Assembly: GCA_947484245.1 (NCBI GenBank)
Contig: CANKOT010000023.1
Location: 1 to 25,745 of the forward strand
From: Comamonadaceae bacterium
GTDB taxonomy: Bacteria > Pseudomonadota > Gammaproteobacteria > Burkholderiales > Burkholderiaceae
DNA length: 25,745 nt
Reading direction: 5' to 3'
In this document: positions 1 to 9,417 of the stretch, one piece after another
Position numbering within the stretch: position 1 is the stretch's first letter
How the letters are laid out: the number at the start of each line of letters is the position of its first letter
Position numbers and translations under genes: made by a program
Notes under the pieces: model-generated
Seen by the model: only the letters and a program-made list of their open reading frames with translations
Database searches by the model: none
What the model was told of the DNA's origin: nothing

Positions 1-1289
1 CAGGGCTGATTACACCCAGCTTGGAAGAGATGCAGTACGTGGCCAGCGAAATGCAAAAAGATGCGCACTTCCGTTTGCGCAAAATGCCTTTGCTGATTGG
101 GGGCGCCACCACCAGCCGTGTGCACACCGCTGTCAAAATTGCACCGCACTACGAAGGCCCGGTGGTCTATGTGCCCGATGCCTCCCGCAGTGTGAGTGTG
201 GCGCAAGGGTTGCTGTCAGACCACGCCGCCACATACGTGAACGAGCTCAATGCCGATTACGCCAAAGTGCGTGAGATGCACGCCAACAAAAAACAAACGC
301 CCATGTGGCCTTTGACCAAGGTGCGTGGCAACAAAACTGCCATTGACTGGACCGCCTTCAAAACACCCGCACCTAAATTCATTGGTCGCCGTGTTTTCAA
401 GAATTTTGATTTGGCCGAGTTGGCGCGCTACATCGATTGGGGTCCTTTCTTTCAAACTTGGGATTTGGCCGGTCCTTACCCCGCCATCTTGAAAGACGAA
501 GTAGTAGGCGTTGAAGCGCAAAAAGTTTTCAACGATGCTCAGAAGATGGTGCAAAAAATCATTGAAGGCCGATGGATCACGGCGCATGGTGTGATGGGCT
601 TGTACCCTGCCAACAGTGTCAACCACGACGACATTGCTTTGTATGCCGATGAGTCGCGCCAATCGCCTGCGCTCACATGGCATGGCTTGCGCCAACAAAC
701 AGAAAAACAGCCTGGCAAACCCAGCCGTTGTCTGGCTGATTTTGTGGCACCACTTTCCGATGCACAAGGAAAGCCGACCCATCTCAAAGACTACGTAGGC
801 GTGTTTGCCGTCACAGCAGGCATCGGTGTTGAAAAACGCGAACAAGCTTTTGAGGCTGCGCACGACGACTACAGCGCCATCATGCTGAAAGCCTTGGCCG
901 ACCGTTTTGCAGAAGCCTTTGCAGAGTGCATGCATGAGCGTGTGCGCAAAGACTTGTGGGGTTACGCTGCGCAAGAAAATGCATCCATAGAGGATTTGGT
1001 TGCCGAGAATTACCAAGGCATCCGACCCGCGCCTGGCTACCCTGCCTGCCCAGATCACTCGGTCAAAAAACAAATGTTTGAACTCTTGCAATGTGAAGAG
1101 ATCGGCATGGGTCTCACAGAAAGCTTGGCCATGACACCTGCCGCTAGCGTTTCAGGTTTTTACCTCAGCCACCCAGACAGCCAATATTTCAACGTGGGCA
1201 AAGTGAGCGAAGACCAAGTGCAAGATTTGGCTAAGCGCCAGAACCTGAAAGTGTCAGACATTCAGCGCTTGTTGGCGCCCAATTTGTGA
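1..1289 (+). CDS. metH: Cobalamin-dependent methionine synthase, C-terminal part (5' end outside window)
   Basis: Makes methionine by methylating homocysteine from methyltetrahydrofolate through a cobalamin cofactor, in the cytoplasm. The reading frame is open from the first base (first full codon at 3), so only the last ~429 residues of a protein normally near 900-1,200 residues are present. The first ~80 visible residues are the end of the B12-binding domain, with the motif LIGGATTSRVHTAVKI. The rest is the AdoMet-binding reactivation domain, which uses AdoMet to re-methylate oxidised cobalamin; RPAPGYPACPDH and the nearby GMGLTES-AMTPAASVSG stretch are its hallmarks. The stop is TGA at 1287-1289. 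The last 28 bases overlap the 3' end of the convergent MFS gene. Identification is secure; whether the N-terminal homocysteine and folate modules are on the same polypeptide cannot be seen here. Confidence 0.96.
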   Translation, partial: GLITPSLEEMQYVASEMQKDAHFRLRKMPLLIGGATTSRVHTAVKIAPHYEGPVVYVPDASRSVSVAQGLLSDHAATYVNELNADYAKVREMHANKKQTPMWPLTKVRGNKTAIDWTAFKTPAPKFIGRRVFKNFDLAELARYIDWGPFFQTWDLAGPYPAILKDEVVGVEAQKVFNDAQKMVQKIIEGRWITAHGVMGLYPANSVNHDDIALYADESRQSPALTWHGLRQQTEKQPGKPSRCLADFVAPLSDAQGKPTHLKDYVGVFAVTAGIGVEKREQAFEAAHDDYSAIMLKALADRFAEAFAECMHERVRKDLWGYAAQENASIEDLVAENYQGIRPAPGYPACPDHSVKKQMFELLQCEEIGMGLTESLAMTPAASVSGFYLSHPDSQYFNVGKVSEDQVQDLAKRQNLKVSDIQRLLAPNL

Positions 1290-2563
1290 GCGCTTTGATG
1301 AGCGCTGATTTGCGCCAACCACAGACACGCGACACCCAAAACGCCAGCAGCCAAAAGCCAGCGCAAGCCATGTGTGTAGCCCACCTCGGGCGTCCACATC
1401 AAACCTAAAGCCAAGGGCGCTGCTGCGCGGCCCAAAGCCAAAGGCAAGCCCAGCATGCCATTGAGTTGACCTACATGATCGCGGCTGACATATTGCGCCA
1501 TGGCGGTGCCCTTGACAATGGTGTTCAGACCATTGCCCAAACCGTAGAAGGTGACAAACATCAAAGCGGCCCAAGGCTCCAACCCACCTGCCACTAAAAA
1601 CAACAAGCCCAAAGGCACCAAACAAGGAATCCATTTGTTGGCAGTGTGAACATCTAAATGTTTTTCAAAGGCAAACAACAAGAGTCGCCCCAGCACTTGA
1701 ATCACACCAATGGAGGCCGGAATGGCAATGACCCAAGCGGGGGACAATTGCGCCTCTTCCAACAAACTGATCATGTGTGCCGGAAGTGCAGAGCTGACGC
1801 TGAAAGTCAATAATATGAAGCAGGAAAGCAGCCAAAAAGGCGCGCGTTTCAAGTGAACAGCGATGGCATCTGCAGGAGTTTGTGGGTGCTGTAACTCTGA
1901 AGTACGCGGCACCTGAATCGCTGGTTTTAGATCCTCGTCAGCACTTTTTTTGCGATGGGCACCGCGCAACAACCAAAAGTGCAAAGGCCAACAAATAAAC
2001 CATTGCAACATTGCCAATATCCACAAGGCATGGCGCCAGCCCAAAGATTGAATCAACCAGAACGACAGTGGAATGAACACCGTACTGGCCAGTCCTCCTA
2101 AAAACGTCATGATGATGATGGCCCGCCTGAAGTCGTTGGGAAATCTGCGGGTGACGATGGCGAAAACAGGTGAATACAGTGTGGCCGACATGCCGATACC
2201 CAAGGCCAGCCATACACCATAAAACCCTAGCAAGGAGTCGATGAAGCTGTGGGCCAACAAACAAGCACCCACCCACGCAGAACCCCACGTCATGACCTTT
2301 CGCTCATGGCCTTGATCGATCCAACGCCCAATGGGGTAAGCCATCAAACCATCTGCCAAAAGGGCCAAGCTAAAACCCAAGGAAACTTCGGCACGGCTCA
2401 GTCCTAATTCGCGCTCGACCGGCCCCATCAACAACGAAAAAGTGTAGAAAACGCTGCCCCATGTGATGAGTTGGGCCCACGACAGCCAAATAGAAAAAGA
2501 ACCCAAAGAGGGTGCTGCAAAATTTGGTTTTGTTGTTTCCCAAAAATTCCTGAATATGCGCAT
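1262..2563 (-). CDS. Major facilitator superfamily (MFS) transporter
   Basis: Predicted inner-membrane secondary transporter of about 433 residues with roughly 12 hydrophobic segments. An MFS-like loop is visible between the second and third helices (PIGRWIDQGHERKV), and a hydrophilic central loop after helix 6 contains RGAHRKKSADEDLK. The N-terminal WAQLITWGSVFYTFSLLMGP resembles the monocarboxylate or oxalate/formate-type branch, but the substrate cannot be read from sequence. The frame is open to 2632, but the chosen ATG at 2563 lies 7 nt after the comM stop codon and avoids overlapping comM, so it is probably translated from the comM transcript; no strong Shine-Dalgarno is visible. The 3' end overlaps metH by 28 bp in convergent orientation. 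Family call is firm, function open. Confidence 0.85.
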   Translation of the reverse strand: MRIFRNFWETTKPNFAAPSLGSFSIWLSWAQLITWGSVFYTFSLLMGPVERELGLSRAEVSLGFSLALLADGLMAYPIGRWIDQGHERKVMTWGSAWVGACLLAHSFIDSLLGFYGVWLALGIGMSATLYSPVFAIVTRRFPNDFRRAIIIMTFLGGLASTVFIPLSFWLIQSLGWRHALWILAMLQWFICWPLHFWLLRGAHRKKSADEDLKPAIQVPRTSELQHPQTPADAIAVHLKRAPFWLLSCFILLTFSVSSALPAHMISLLEEAQLSPAWVIAIPASIGVIQVLGRLLLFAFEKHLDVHTANKWIPCLVPLGLLFLVAGGLEPWAALMFVTFYGLGNGLNTIVKGTAMAQYVSRDHVGQLNGMLGLPLALGRAAAPLALGLMWTPEVGYTHGLRWLLAAGVLGVACLWLAQISAHQSAHKLGANKR

Positions 2564-2570
2564 GTTTGCA

Positions 2571-4139
2571 TTATCGGTCAGCTTCAATGGGCCTGCGGTA
2601 CTGCACCGCTTCGGCCAAATGCGATATTTCAATTTCGGTTTTGCTATTCAGGTCGGCAAGGGTTCTGGCGACCTTCAAAACACGGTGCGTGCCTCGACCG
2701 CTCCATCCAAAATGTGAAGCAACTTGGTGAAGGTATGCCGACGCCTCTGAAGACAAAGCGCAATGCTTGTCGAGCAGTCTACCGCTTAGCAATTGGTTGG
2801 CGCAGCCTTGTCTTCGTTGGGCTACGCGGTTGGCTTGCAAGCATCTGCCCCTGACGATGACGGTGCTTTCTGCGGCTGGCGCATGGATCAAAAGTGTGGC
2901 ATCTTGGCTCGGGACTTCAATGTGCAAGTCAATTCTGTCCAACAAGGGGCCGCTAATTTTTCGCATGTACCTTTGAACTTGATCGGGCGTGCACCGGCAC
3001 AACGGCCCCTTGTGTTGACCCGACCGCACCTGACCCGCGTAACCACATGGGCAAGGATTCATGGCCGCAATCAACTGGAACCTGGCAGGGAATTCAGCCC
3101 GCATGGCGGCGCGCGATATAGTGACGCTGCCCGATTCAAGTGGCTCGCGCAGTGCCTCTAGGGCAGACCTTGGAAACTCCGGCAGTTCATCTAAAAATAA
3201 GACACCGTGGTGTGCCAAAGAGATTTCGCCAGGTCGTGGTGGCGAGCCTCCGCCGACCAATGCCACCGCACTGGCGGAATGATGCGGATGGCGCGTGGGC
3301 CGTTTTGCCCATTGTGCAAGATCAAACCTTCCCGCGAGGCTGGCAATGGCTGCCACTTCTAATGCTTCGCTGACATCGAGAGGCGAAAGCAAACCCGAAA
3401 AACGATGGGCAAGCATGGATTTGCCCGAGCCTGGCGGGCCCATCATCAACAAGCTGTGCCCCCCCGCCGCAGCGATTTCAAGTGCACGTTTGGCCCCCGC
3501 CTGTCCTTTTACATCCGCCAAATCGAGTGTCTGCACCATGGTTTGTGTGGGGAGTGTGCTGGGCTCTAACTTTGCCCAGCCCTGTTTGTCTGAAAGGTTG
3601 CCAATTTCTGGCTTTGAGTCCACTTGCGCAAACCGATTGGCCACGGCCCTTAAGTTTTCGGCTCGATAAACAATGACATCCGGCACCAGCGATGCCTCTT
3701 CTGCGCTGCCTGGCGGAAGTACCAAGCTTCGGCCTTTGGGTTGTTGGTGCATGGCCAAGCCCATGATCAATCCCCCCTTGACGGGCCGCAAAGCGCCAGA
3801 CAAAGACAACTCGCCGGCAAACTCATAGTGCTTGAGCTCACGGTCATCTATTTGTCCGCTGGCGGCCAAGATGCCCAAAGCAATGGGCAAGTCAAAGCGG
3901 CCAGAGTCTTTGGGCAGGTCGGCGGGCGCCAAGTTGACCGTGATGCGCTGGTTGCTTGGGAATTCAAAACCAGAGTTTTGCAGCGCAGAGCGAACCCGTT
4001 CTCGGGCTTCTTTGACTTCGACATCTGCCAGGCCCACCAAGGTAAAGCTGGGCAAGCCATTGGCCAAGTGCACTTCAACAGTGACTGGCGGTGATTGAAG
4101 ACCAAGCAAAGCTCGACTTTGCACCAAAGACAGACGCAT
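2571..4139 (-). CDS. comM: ComM/YifB family AAA+ ATPase (Mg-chelatase-like)
   Basis: Hexameric AAA+ ATPase of the ComM (YifB) family; in naturally competent bacteria ComM is a helicase that promotes branch migration when incoming single-stranded DNA is integrated. The 522-residue product has an N-terminal ChlI-like domain (about residues 20-140), then the Mg-chelatase AAA+ core with Walker A GPPGSGKS (234-241), Walker B in GVLFLDELPEF, the Cys-rich AAMNPCPCGYAG, and a C-terminal lid domain. The ATG at 4139 was chosen over the longer open frame (to 4193) because a clear Shine-Dalgarno, AAGGAG, sits at 4145-4150 on this strand and family members begin with similar residues. The MFS gene follows 7 nt later. 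The upstream NtrC-type palindrome at 4150-4166 abuts the ribosome binding site. Presence of comM alone does not prove competence; it also occurs in non-competent species. Confidence 0.93.
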   Translation of the reverse strand: MRLSLVQSRALLGLQSPPVTVEVHLANGLPSFTLVGLADVEVKEARERVRSALQNSGFEFPSNQRITVNLAPADLPKDSGRFDLPIALGILAASGQIDDRELKHYEFAGELSLSGALRPVKGGLIMGLAMHQQPKGRSLVLPPGSAEEASLVPDVIVYRAENLRAVANRFAQVDSKPEIGNLSDKQGWAKLEPSTLPTQTMVQTLDLADVKGQAGAKRALEIAAAGGHSLLMMGPPGSGKSMLAHRFSGLLSPLDVSEALEVAAIASLAGRFDLAQWAKRPTRHPHHSASAVALVGGGSPPRPGEISLAHHGVLFLDELPEFPRSALEALREPLESGSVTISRAAMRAEFPARFQLIAAMNPCPCGYAGQVRSGQHKGPLCRCTPDQVQRYMRKISGPLLDRIDLHIEVPSQDATLLIHAPAAESTVIVRGRCLQANRVAQRRQGCANQLLSGRLLDKHCALSSEASAYLHQVASHFGWSGRGTHRVLKVARTLADLNSKTEIEISHLAEAVQYRRPIEADR

Positions 4140-4149
4140 ACCAGCTCCT

Positions 4150-4166
4150 TGCACCAGGTTAGTGCA
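4150..4166. promoter_or_regulatory. Distal NtrC-type binding site
   Basis: TGCACCAGGTTAGTGCA is a 17-bp inverted repeat with TGCAC/GTGCA half-sites, matching the known NtrC pattern TGCAC-N7-GTGCA. Its centre lies about 155 bp upstream of the start site predicted from the sigma-54 promoter at 4289-4304, a normal distance for a NtrC enhancer. It also touches the comM Shine-Dalgarno. Sequence match only; binding is inferred. Confidence 0.68.
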
Positions 4167-4267
4167 CCAAAGGTGTGACTTTGAACAAGCCATACCTAGG
4201 GGGGTGCAGAAGCCATTGGAACACCCATGTCATGAAAACGGCATATTTCAGAGGGGTGACATTGACT

Positions 4268-4284
4268 TGCACTGATACAGTGCA
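4268..4284. promoter_or_regulatory. Proximal NtrC-type binding site
   Basis: TGCACTGATACAGTGCA is an inverted repeat with 7-bp arms around ATA, and has the same TGCAC/GTGCA half-sites and 17-bp length as the distal site at 4150. Its centre would be near -38 from the predicted start, close for an activator enhancer, so it may be a secondary or governing site. Two such sites in a 200-bp gap ahead of glnK-amtB make chance unlikely. Confidence 0.68.
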
Positions 4285-4288
4285 GCAT

Positions 4289-4304
4289 TGGCATGCTAAA
4301 TGCT
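4289..4304 (+). promoter_or_regulatory. Sigma-54 (RpoN) promoter for the porin-glnK-amtB operon
   Basis: TGGCATGCTAAATGCT matches the sigma-54 consensus TGGCAYR-N4-TTGCW with one departure (ATGC for TTGC). The invariant GG (4290-4291) and GC (4302-4303) are separated by exactly 10 bases, as sigma-54 holoenzyme requires. Transcription would start near 4314-4315, giving a leader of about 29 nt before the ATG at 4343. With the two NtrC-type sites upstream this is a classic nitrogen-limitation promoter. Confidence 0.72.
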
Positions 4305-4342
4305 AAGTACCTAAGGTCTATTTCAACTTTCAGGAGCTACCC

Positions 4343-5456
<1,114 letters not shown>

Positions 5457-5479
5457 TGTCCCTGAAAGAGAGAACAAAA

Positions 5480-7000
5480 ATGAAAAAACTATTTGCCTCC
5501 CTCGCGTTGGGACTGTCTTTGTGTTTCGGTGGTGCTTCGTTTGCTCAGACAGCACCCGCAGCCGAAGCCAAAGTGGAAGCCAAAGCGGACGTGAAAGTCG
5601 ACGCTGCAGCACCTGCCACAGCACCCTCAGCAGCACCTGCAGCCGCTGAAGCTGCGCCCGTTCTTGTGCCCAACAAGGGCGATACAGCTTGGATGATGGT
5701 CTCCACCATCCTTGTCATCATGATGGTTGTGCCAGGTTTAGCACTGTTCTACGGCGGCTTGGTTCGCAGCAAAAACATGCTGTCTGTTCTGATGCAAGTC
5801 ATGGTCACCTTCTCATTGATCACCGTTTTGTGGTTCATTTACGGGTACAGCCTGGCGTTCACTGAGGGCAATGCCTTCATTGGAGGCCTAGACCGCTTGT
5901 TCATGAAGGGCATCTGGGACAACGCAGCAGGCACTTTTGCCAATGCCGCAACCTTCAGTAAAGGTGTGGTCATCCCTGAAATCACATTTGCAGGCTTCCA
6001 AGCCACCTTCGCTGGCATCACTTGCGCCTTGATCGTGGGTGCTTTTGCTGAACGCATCAAGTTCTCTGCTGTCTTGCTGTTCATGACCTTGTGGTTCACC
6101 TTCAGCTACTTGCCCATTGCTCACATGGTTTGGTTCTGGATGGGTCCTGACGCCTACGCTACCAAAGAAGTGGTTGATGAGATGACGGGCAAAGCTGGTT
6201 TGATCTGGCAGTGGGGTGCGCTTGACTTTGCTGGCGGTACCGTTGTGCACATCAACGCCGCTATGGCTGGTTTGGTCGGCGCCTTCATGATTGGCAAACG
6301 TGTTGGTTATGGCCGCGAAGCCATGACACCTCACTCTTTGACATTGACCATGGTCGGTGCCTCTTTGTTGTGGGTTGGCTGGTTTGGTTTCAATGCAGGC
6401 TCTGCTTTAGAAGCCAATGGTTTTGCCGCTCTCGCTTTCGCCAACACCTTGTTGGCAACTGCTGCCGCTGTGTTGGCTTGGTGTGTAGGTGAAGCGCTGA
6501 TGCGTGGCAAAGCGTCCATGTTGGGCGCTGCCTCTGGTGCGGTGGCTGGTTTGGTGGCCATCACGCCAGCAGCAGGCAACGTCGGTATTGGCGGCGCCTT
6601 GGTGATTGGCATCGTGGCAGGCTTTGCATGTTTGTGGGGCGTCAATGGCCTTAAGAAAATGCTGGGCGCTGATGACTCCTTGGATGTCTTTGGTGTGCAC
6701 GGTGTGGGCGGTATTGTGGGCGCCTTGTTGACGGGCGTGTTCAACTCCCCCGCCTTGGGTGGCCCTGGCTTTGTTGCCGACTGGGTGACCGTCACCATGG
6801 TCACAGCTGCCGATTACTCCATTGCTGCTCAAGTTTGGACGCAGGCCAAAGCCGTACTCCTTACCATCGTGTGGTCTGGCGTGGTGTCATTGGTGGCCTT
6901 CAAACTGGTTGATTTAACAGTGGGTCTGCGCGTCTCTGAAGAAGAAGAGCGCGAAGGTTTGGACATCAGTTCACACGGCGAAACTGCTTATCACAGCTAA
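5480..7000 (+). CDS. amtB: Ammonium transporter AmtB
   Basis: Trimeric inner-membrane ammonium channel, gated by the P-II protein encoded just upstream. The Amt core runs from about residue 65 to 500 with 11 helices. Visible hallmarks are the start DTAWMMVSTILVIMMVVPGL, the Phe-gate regions around F173 and F302-F304, and the twin pore histidines in VVHINAAMAG (H257) and VFGVHGVGG (H407). The start at 5480 gives a clean signal peptide (cleavage near SFAQ, residues 20-23); an ATG at 5456 that overlaps the glnK stop (TGATG) is an alternative but puts charged residues ahead of the signal. Between the signal and the core lies an unusual Ala/Lys/Glu/Pro-rich linker of about 40 residues (24-64). A terminator follows at 7039. 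Confidence 0.96.
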   Translation: MKKLFASLALGLSLCFGGASFAQTAPAAEAKVEAKADVKVDAAAPATAPSAAPAAAEAAPVLVPNKGDTAWMMVSTILVIMMVVPGLALFYGGLVRSKNMLSVLMQVMVTFSLITVLWFIYGYSLAFTEGNAFIGGLDRLFMKGIWDNAAGTFANAATFSKGVVIPEITFAGFQATFAGITCALIVGAFAERIKFSAVLLFMTLWFTFSYLPIAHMVWFWMGPDAYATKEVVDEMTGKAGLIWQWGALDFAGGTVVHINAAMAGLVGAFMIGKRVGYGREAMTPHSLTLTMVGASLLWVGWFGFNAGSALEANGFAALAFANTLLATAAAVLAWCVGEALMRGKASMLGAASGAVAGLVAITPAAGNVGIGGALVIGIVAGFACLWGVNGLKKMLGADDSLDVFGVHGVGGIVGALLTGVFNSPALGGPGFVADWVTVTMVTAADYSIAAQVWTQAKAVLLTIVWSGVVSLVAFKLVDLTVGLRVSEEEEREGLDISSHGETAYHS

Positions 7001-7038
7001 GCCATCCAAATTTCCGAGAAGTGAGTCTCCAAGTTCAC

Positions 7039-7062
7039 AGCCCGCTTCGGCGGGCTTTTTTT
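7039..7062 (+). terminator. Rho-independent terminator after amtB
   Basis: A perfect 7-bp stem AGCCCGC / GCGGGCT (7039-7045 and 7050-7056) closes a TTCG tetraloop and is followed by a run of seven T (7056-7062). It lies 38 nt after the amtB stop and ends the porin-glnK-amtB transcript. Confidence 0.93.
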
Positions 7063-7101
7063 CGTCTGCTAACAGGTTTCAACCATTTGCATGGCGTTCT
7101 T

Positions 7102-7122
7102 AATTCACAATTCACAATTTAG
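7102..7122. repeat. Three tandem 7-bp near-repeats upstream of the lactonase gene
   Basis: AATTCAC occurs twice in tandem (7102-7108, 7109-7115) and is followed by the related AATTTAG (7116-7122). The array ends 25 nt before the lactonase ATG, within the 147-nt gap after amtB. It could be an operator or just AT-rich promoter DNA; no good -35/-10 pair was found with it. Confidence 0.4.
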
Positions 7123-7147
7123 ATTCAGCGCCTTCACGAAGAGAAAC

Positions 7148-8095
7148 ATGACAACGCCCATGATCAAGCCGCAATGGCATCGCATCACGTCTGACGCCGA
7201 TGGTTTGGGAGAGTCGCCTTTTTGGCACCCTTCAGAAAATCGTTTGTATTGGGTCGACATCCCTGGCCAGCGCTTGCGCCGAATGAGTGTGTCTGACGAT
7301 TTGTCATGCGGCCAAGTGCTTGACACTTGGTCTCTTGATGAGGAGCCCGGTTGTTTTGCACCAGCCGTTCACGGGGGTTGGGTCATTGCCTTGCGAAGTG
7401 GCGTTTACCGTGCCAAATCTTGGGGCGGCGCCTTGCAGAAGTTGGCGGGCGCACCTTACGATGTTTCGCGCTTGCGATTCAATGATGGCAAGTGCGATCC
7501 TGCGGGCAACTTTTGGATTGGCTCTATGTACGAGCCGCGCGATCAAGCCGCTGCTGTTTTGTATGCCTTGCAAGCCGATGGCCAATTGGCCGCCAAAGCG
7601 GCACAGGCCACTGTGGCCAATGGTTTGGCCTGGTCCCCCGATGGCAAAACGCTTTATTGGTCAGATACAGGAAGCCATTGCATTCGAGCTTGGGCCTATG
7701 ACCCTGACACACAGGCCATGACCCAAGAACGTGTGTTTGCCCAGTTTCCGCTGAAGCCCAAGGACTGGGCTTACGGGACCGCCAGCGCGCAGACCTATTT
7801 GGGCCGACCCGATGGGGCAGCTGTAGATGCACAAGGCAATTACTACTCGGCGATGTACGAAGGGCATCGCTTGGCCAAGTTTGCGCCAGATGGTCGTTGC
7901 CTGGCTTGGATCGAGACGCCAGTTCAGTGCCCCACGATGCCCTGCTTTGGTGGCGCAGACCTTCGCACCTTGTTCATCACGACATCGGCCCACGGCCGAA
8001 GTGCCCAGGAGTTGCAGGCTTTGCCCAGTTCAGGGTGTGTATTTGCAATGCGTGTCGATACGCCTGGTCAAGCTGTGAGTTTTTTCAAAAACTGA
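7148..8095 (+). CDS. SMP-30/gluconolactonase/LRE family protein
   Basis: Predicted six-bladed beta-propeller hydrolase of 315 residues. The family's metal-site motifs are in order: the Glu in GLGESPFWHP near the N terminus, the Asn in RFNDGKCDPAGNFWIGSM, the Asn in VANGLAWSPDGKTLYWSDT and the Asp in RPDGAAVDAQGNY. Members hydrolyse sugar lactones (gluconolactone, arabinono- or xylonolactone) or related esters with one divalent metal. The ATG at 7148, preceded by GAAGAG, was chosen over the longer open frame from 7091 because the propeller begins just after it. No signal peptide, so cytoplasmic. Neighbours do not include sugar dehydrogenases, so the substrate is unknown; the glc genes start 72 nt downstream, and a link to them is only positional. 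Confidence 0.87.
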   Translation: MTTPMIKPQWHRITSDADGLGESPFWHPSENRLYWVDIPGQRLRRMSVSDDLSCGQVLDTWSLDEEPGCFAPAVHGGWVIALRSGVYRAKSWGGALQKLAGAPYDVSRLRFNDGKCDPAGNFWIGSMYEPRDQAAAVLYALQADGQLAAKAAQATVANGLAWSPDGKTLYWSDTGSHCIRAWAYDPDTQAMTQERVFAQFPLKPKDWAYGTASAQTYLGRPDGAAVDAQGNYYSAMYEGHRLAKFAPDGRCLAWIETPVQCPTMPCFGGADLRTLFITTSAHGRSAQELQALPSSGCVFAMRVDTPGQAVSFFKN

Positions 8096-8167
8096 ATTGA
8101 CCTATTTCTTGACATCAAAACTGTTTGGAAATGCCCCAAACATGGCCTTGGCGTTTAACATTGCCAT

Positions 8168-9409
8168 ATGAATTCAAGTTCGCCCATGATCCCCACAAGC
8201 CTCAACCCGGCGCCCGACTTGAAGGCGCTTTTGGAAACCATTCGCGCCGCCAGCGCTCAGCCGGAAGGTCTTCGTCCCAGCTTTCGCATTCATGGTTCTG
8301 GCAGCCACGATTTTTATGGCGAGTCCTTGGAAGGTGAGTTGTTGGAAACGCGGGGATTGCAAGGCATTGTGCAATATGAACCCAGTGAACTGGTTGTCAC
8401 AGTGGCAACGGGCACCCCTTTGCATTTGTTGGAGACGGCATTGGCAGAACAGGGGCAGTGCTTGGCATTTGAGCCGCCGCAGTTTCAAGCCCACTCTGAG
8501 CAGTCTGTTTCTCTAAAAAAAGCCACGGTGGGCGGCATGGTGGCCGCTGGTCTGAGCGGCCCTGCTAGAGCCAGTGTGGGCTCGGTTCGAGACTTTGTGC
8601 TCGGGCTAAAGTTCATCAATGGCCGCGGCGAGCACCTGAGCTTTGGTGGTCAGGTCATGAAAAATGTTGCGGGTTACGACGTGAGCCGCTTGCTGGCGGG
8701 CAGTTGGGGCACCTTGGGCTTGATCACTGAAGTTTCTCTGAAGGTCTTGCCCATGGCGCCTGCGGAGGCTTTTCTCATGTGCCACTTGCCCCAAGACAAG
8801 GCCCTCCATTTGTTAAACCAATGGGGCGGTCAGCCCCTGCCCTTGAATGCCAGCTGCTGGGTCAAAGACACCACGCAGGCTGGCGCACCCGAAATTTTGT
8901 TCTTGCGCTTGCGGGGTGCGCTCGCAGCAGTGCAAGCGGCCAAGCTGCGCATGTCGCAAGATGTGGCCAAGTTGCAAAGTGAATTGACAGAACAAGCGGC
9001 CGATGCTGCGGCCCATGATTGGGCGATGGCCAGAGACCAACGTTTGCCATTTTTCACAGAGCACGCCACTTCTCAAGACCTGGCCTTGTGGCGTTTGTCA
9101 GTGCCCCAAACTGCACCCGTTTTCAATTTGCCAAACACGGCAGGCGTGCCCTTGATTGAGTGGCATGGTGCTCAGCGTTGGATTTGGGCGCCGCTCAGTG
9201 ACGCAAGCGCAATCAGGCAAATGGTCAACGCCGCTGGCGGACAAGCCACTGTGTTTCGTAGGCCGCAACAGGCCAGTGCGGCCATGCGCCTGGACATGCC
9301 CGTTTTCACACCGCTCGATCCGGTGCAACAACGCATTCAACAAGCGTTGAAACATGAATTCGACCCTGCGGGTATTTTTAGCCCGCGCAGACTGAACGCG
9401 CATTTCTGA
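8168..9409 (+). CDS. glcE: Glycolate oxidase FAD-binding subunit GlcE
   Basis: One of the three subunits of membrane-associated glycolate oxidase, which oxidises glycolate to glyoxylate. The 413-residue protein has a PCMH-type FAD-binding domain; the block ATVGGMVAAGLSGPARASVG followed by GQVMKNVAGYDVSRL and GTLGLITEVSLKVLP is specific for GlcE rather than GlcD. The ATG at 8168 lacks a Shine-Dalgarno; a second ATG at 8186 also lacks one. A TTGACA at 8109-8114 and a 6-bp inverted repeat (8123-8128 with 8136-8141) lie in the gap after the lactonase gene, but I found no matching -10. glcF follows after 8 nt. The catalytic partner glcD is not upstream and must be elsewhere in the genome if the enzyme works. 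Confidence 0.94.
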   Translation: MNSSSPMIPTSLNPAPDLKALLETIRAASAQPEGLRPSFRIHGSGSHDFYGESLEGELLETRGLQGIVQYEPSELVVTVATGTPLHLLETALAEQGQCLAFEPPQFQAHSEQSVSLKKATVGGMVAAGLSGPARASVGSVRDFVLGLKFINGRGEHLSFGGQVMKNVAGYDVSRLLAGSWGTLGLITEVSLKVLPMAPAEAFLMCHLPQDKALHLLNQWGGQPLPLNASCWVKDTTQAGAPEILFLRLRGALAAVQAAKLRMSQDVAKLQSELTEQAADAAAHDWAMARDQRLPFFTEHATSQDLALWRLSVPQTAPVFNLPNTAGVPLIEWHGAQRWIWAPLSDASAIRQMVNAAGGQATVFRRPQQASAAMRLDMPVFTPLDPVQQRIQQALKHEFDPAGIFSPRRLNAHF

Positions 9410-9417
9410 GGCTCACC

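Noticed and set aside
6331..6832. Long antisense open frames inside amtB and similar ones across other genes
   Set aside because: They are low-complexity shadows of strongly coding frames, with no start signals and no recognisable domains.
8109..8137. TTGACA as a -35 box for glcE
   Set aside because: A spacing of 16-18 bases leads to GC-rich sequence without any TATAAT-like hexamer.
8149..8165. Sigma-54-like element before glcE (TGGCG ... ATTGCC)
   Set aside because: The GG and GC are 11 bases apart, not 10, and no NtrC-like or other enhancer palindrome is near.
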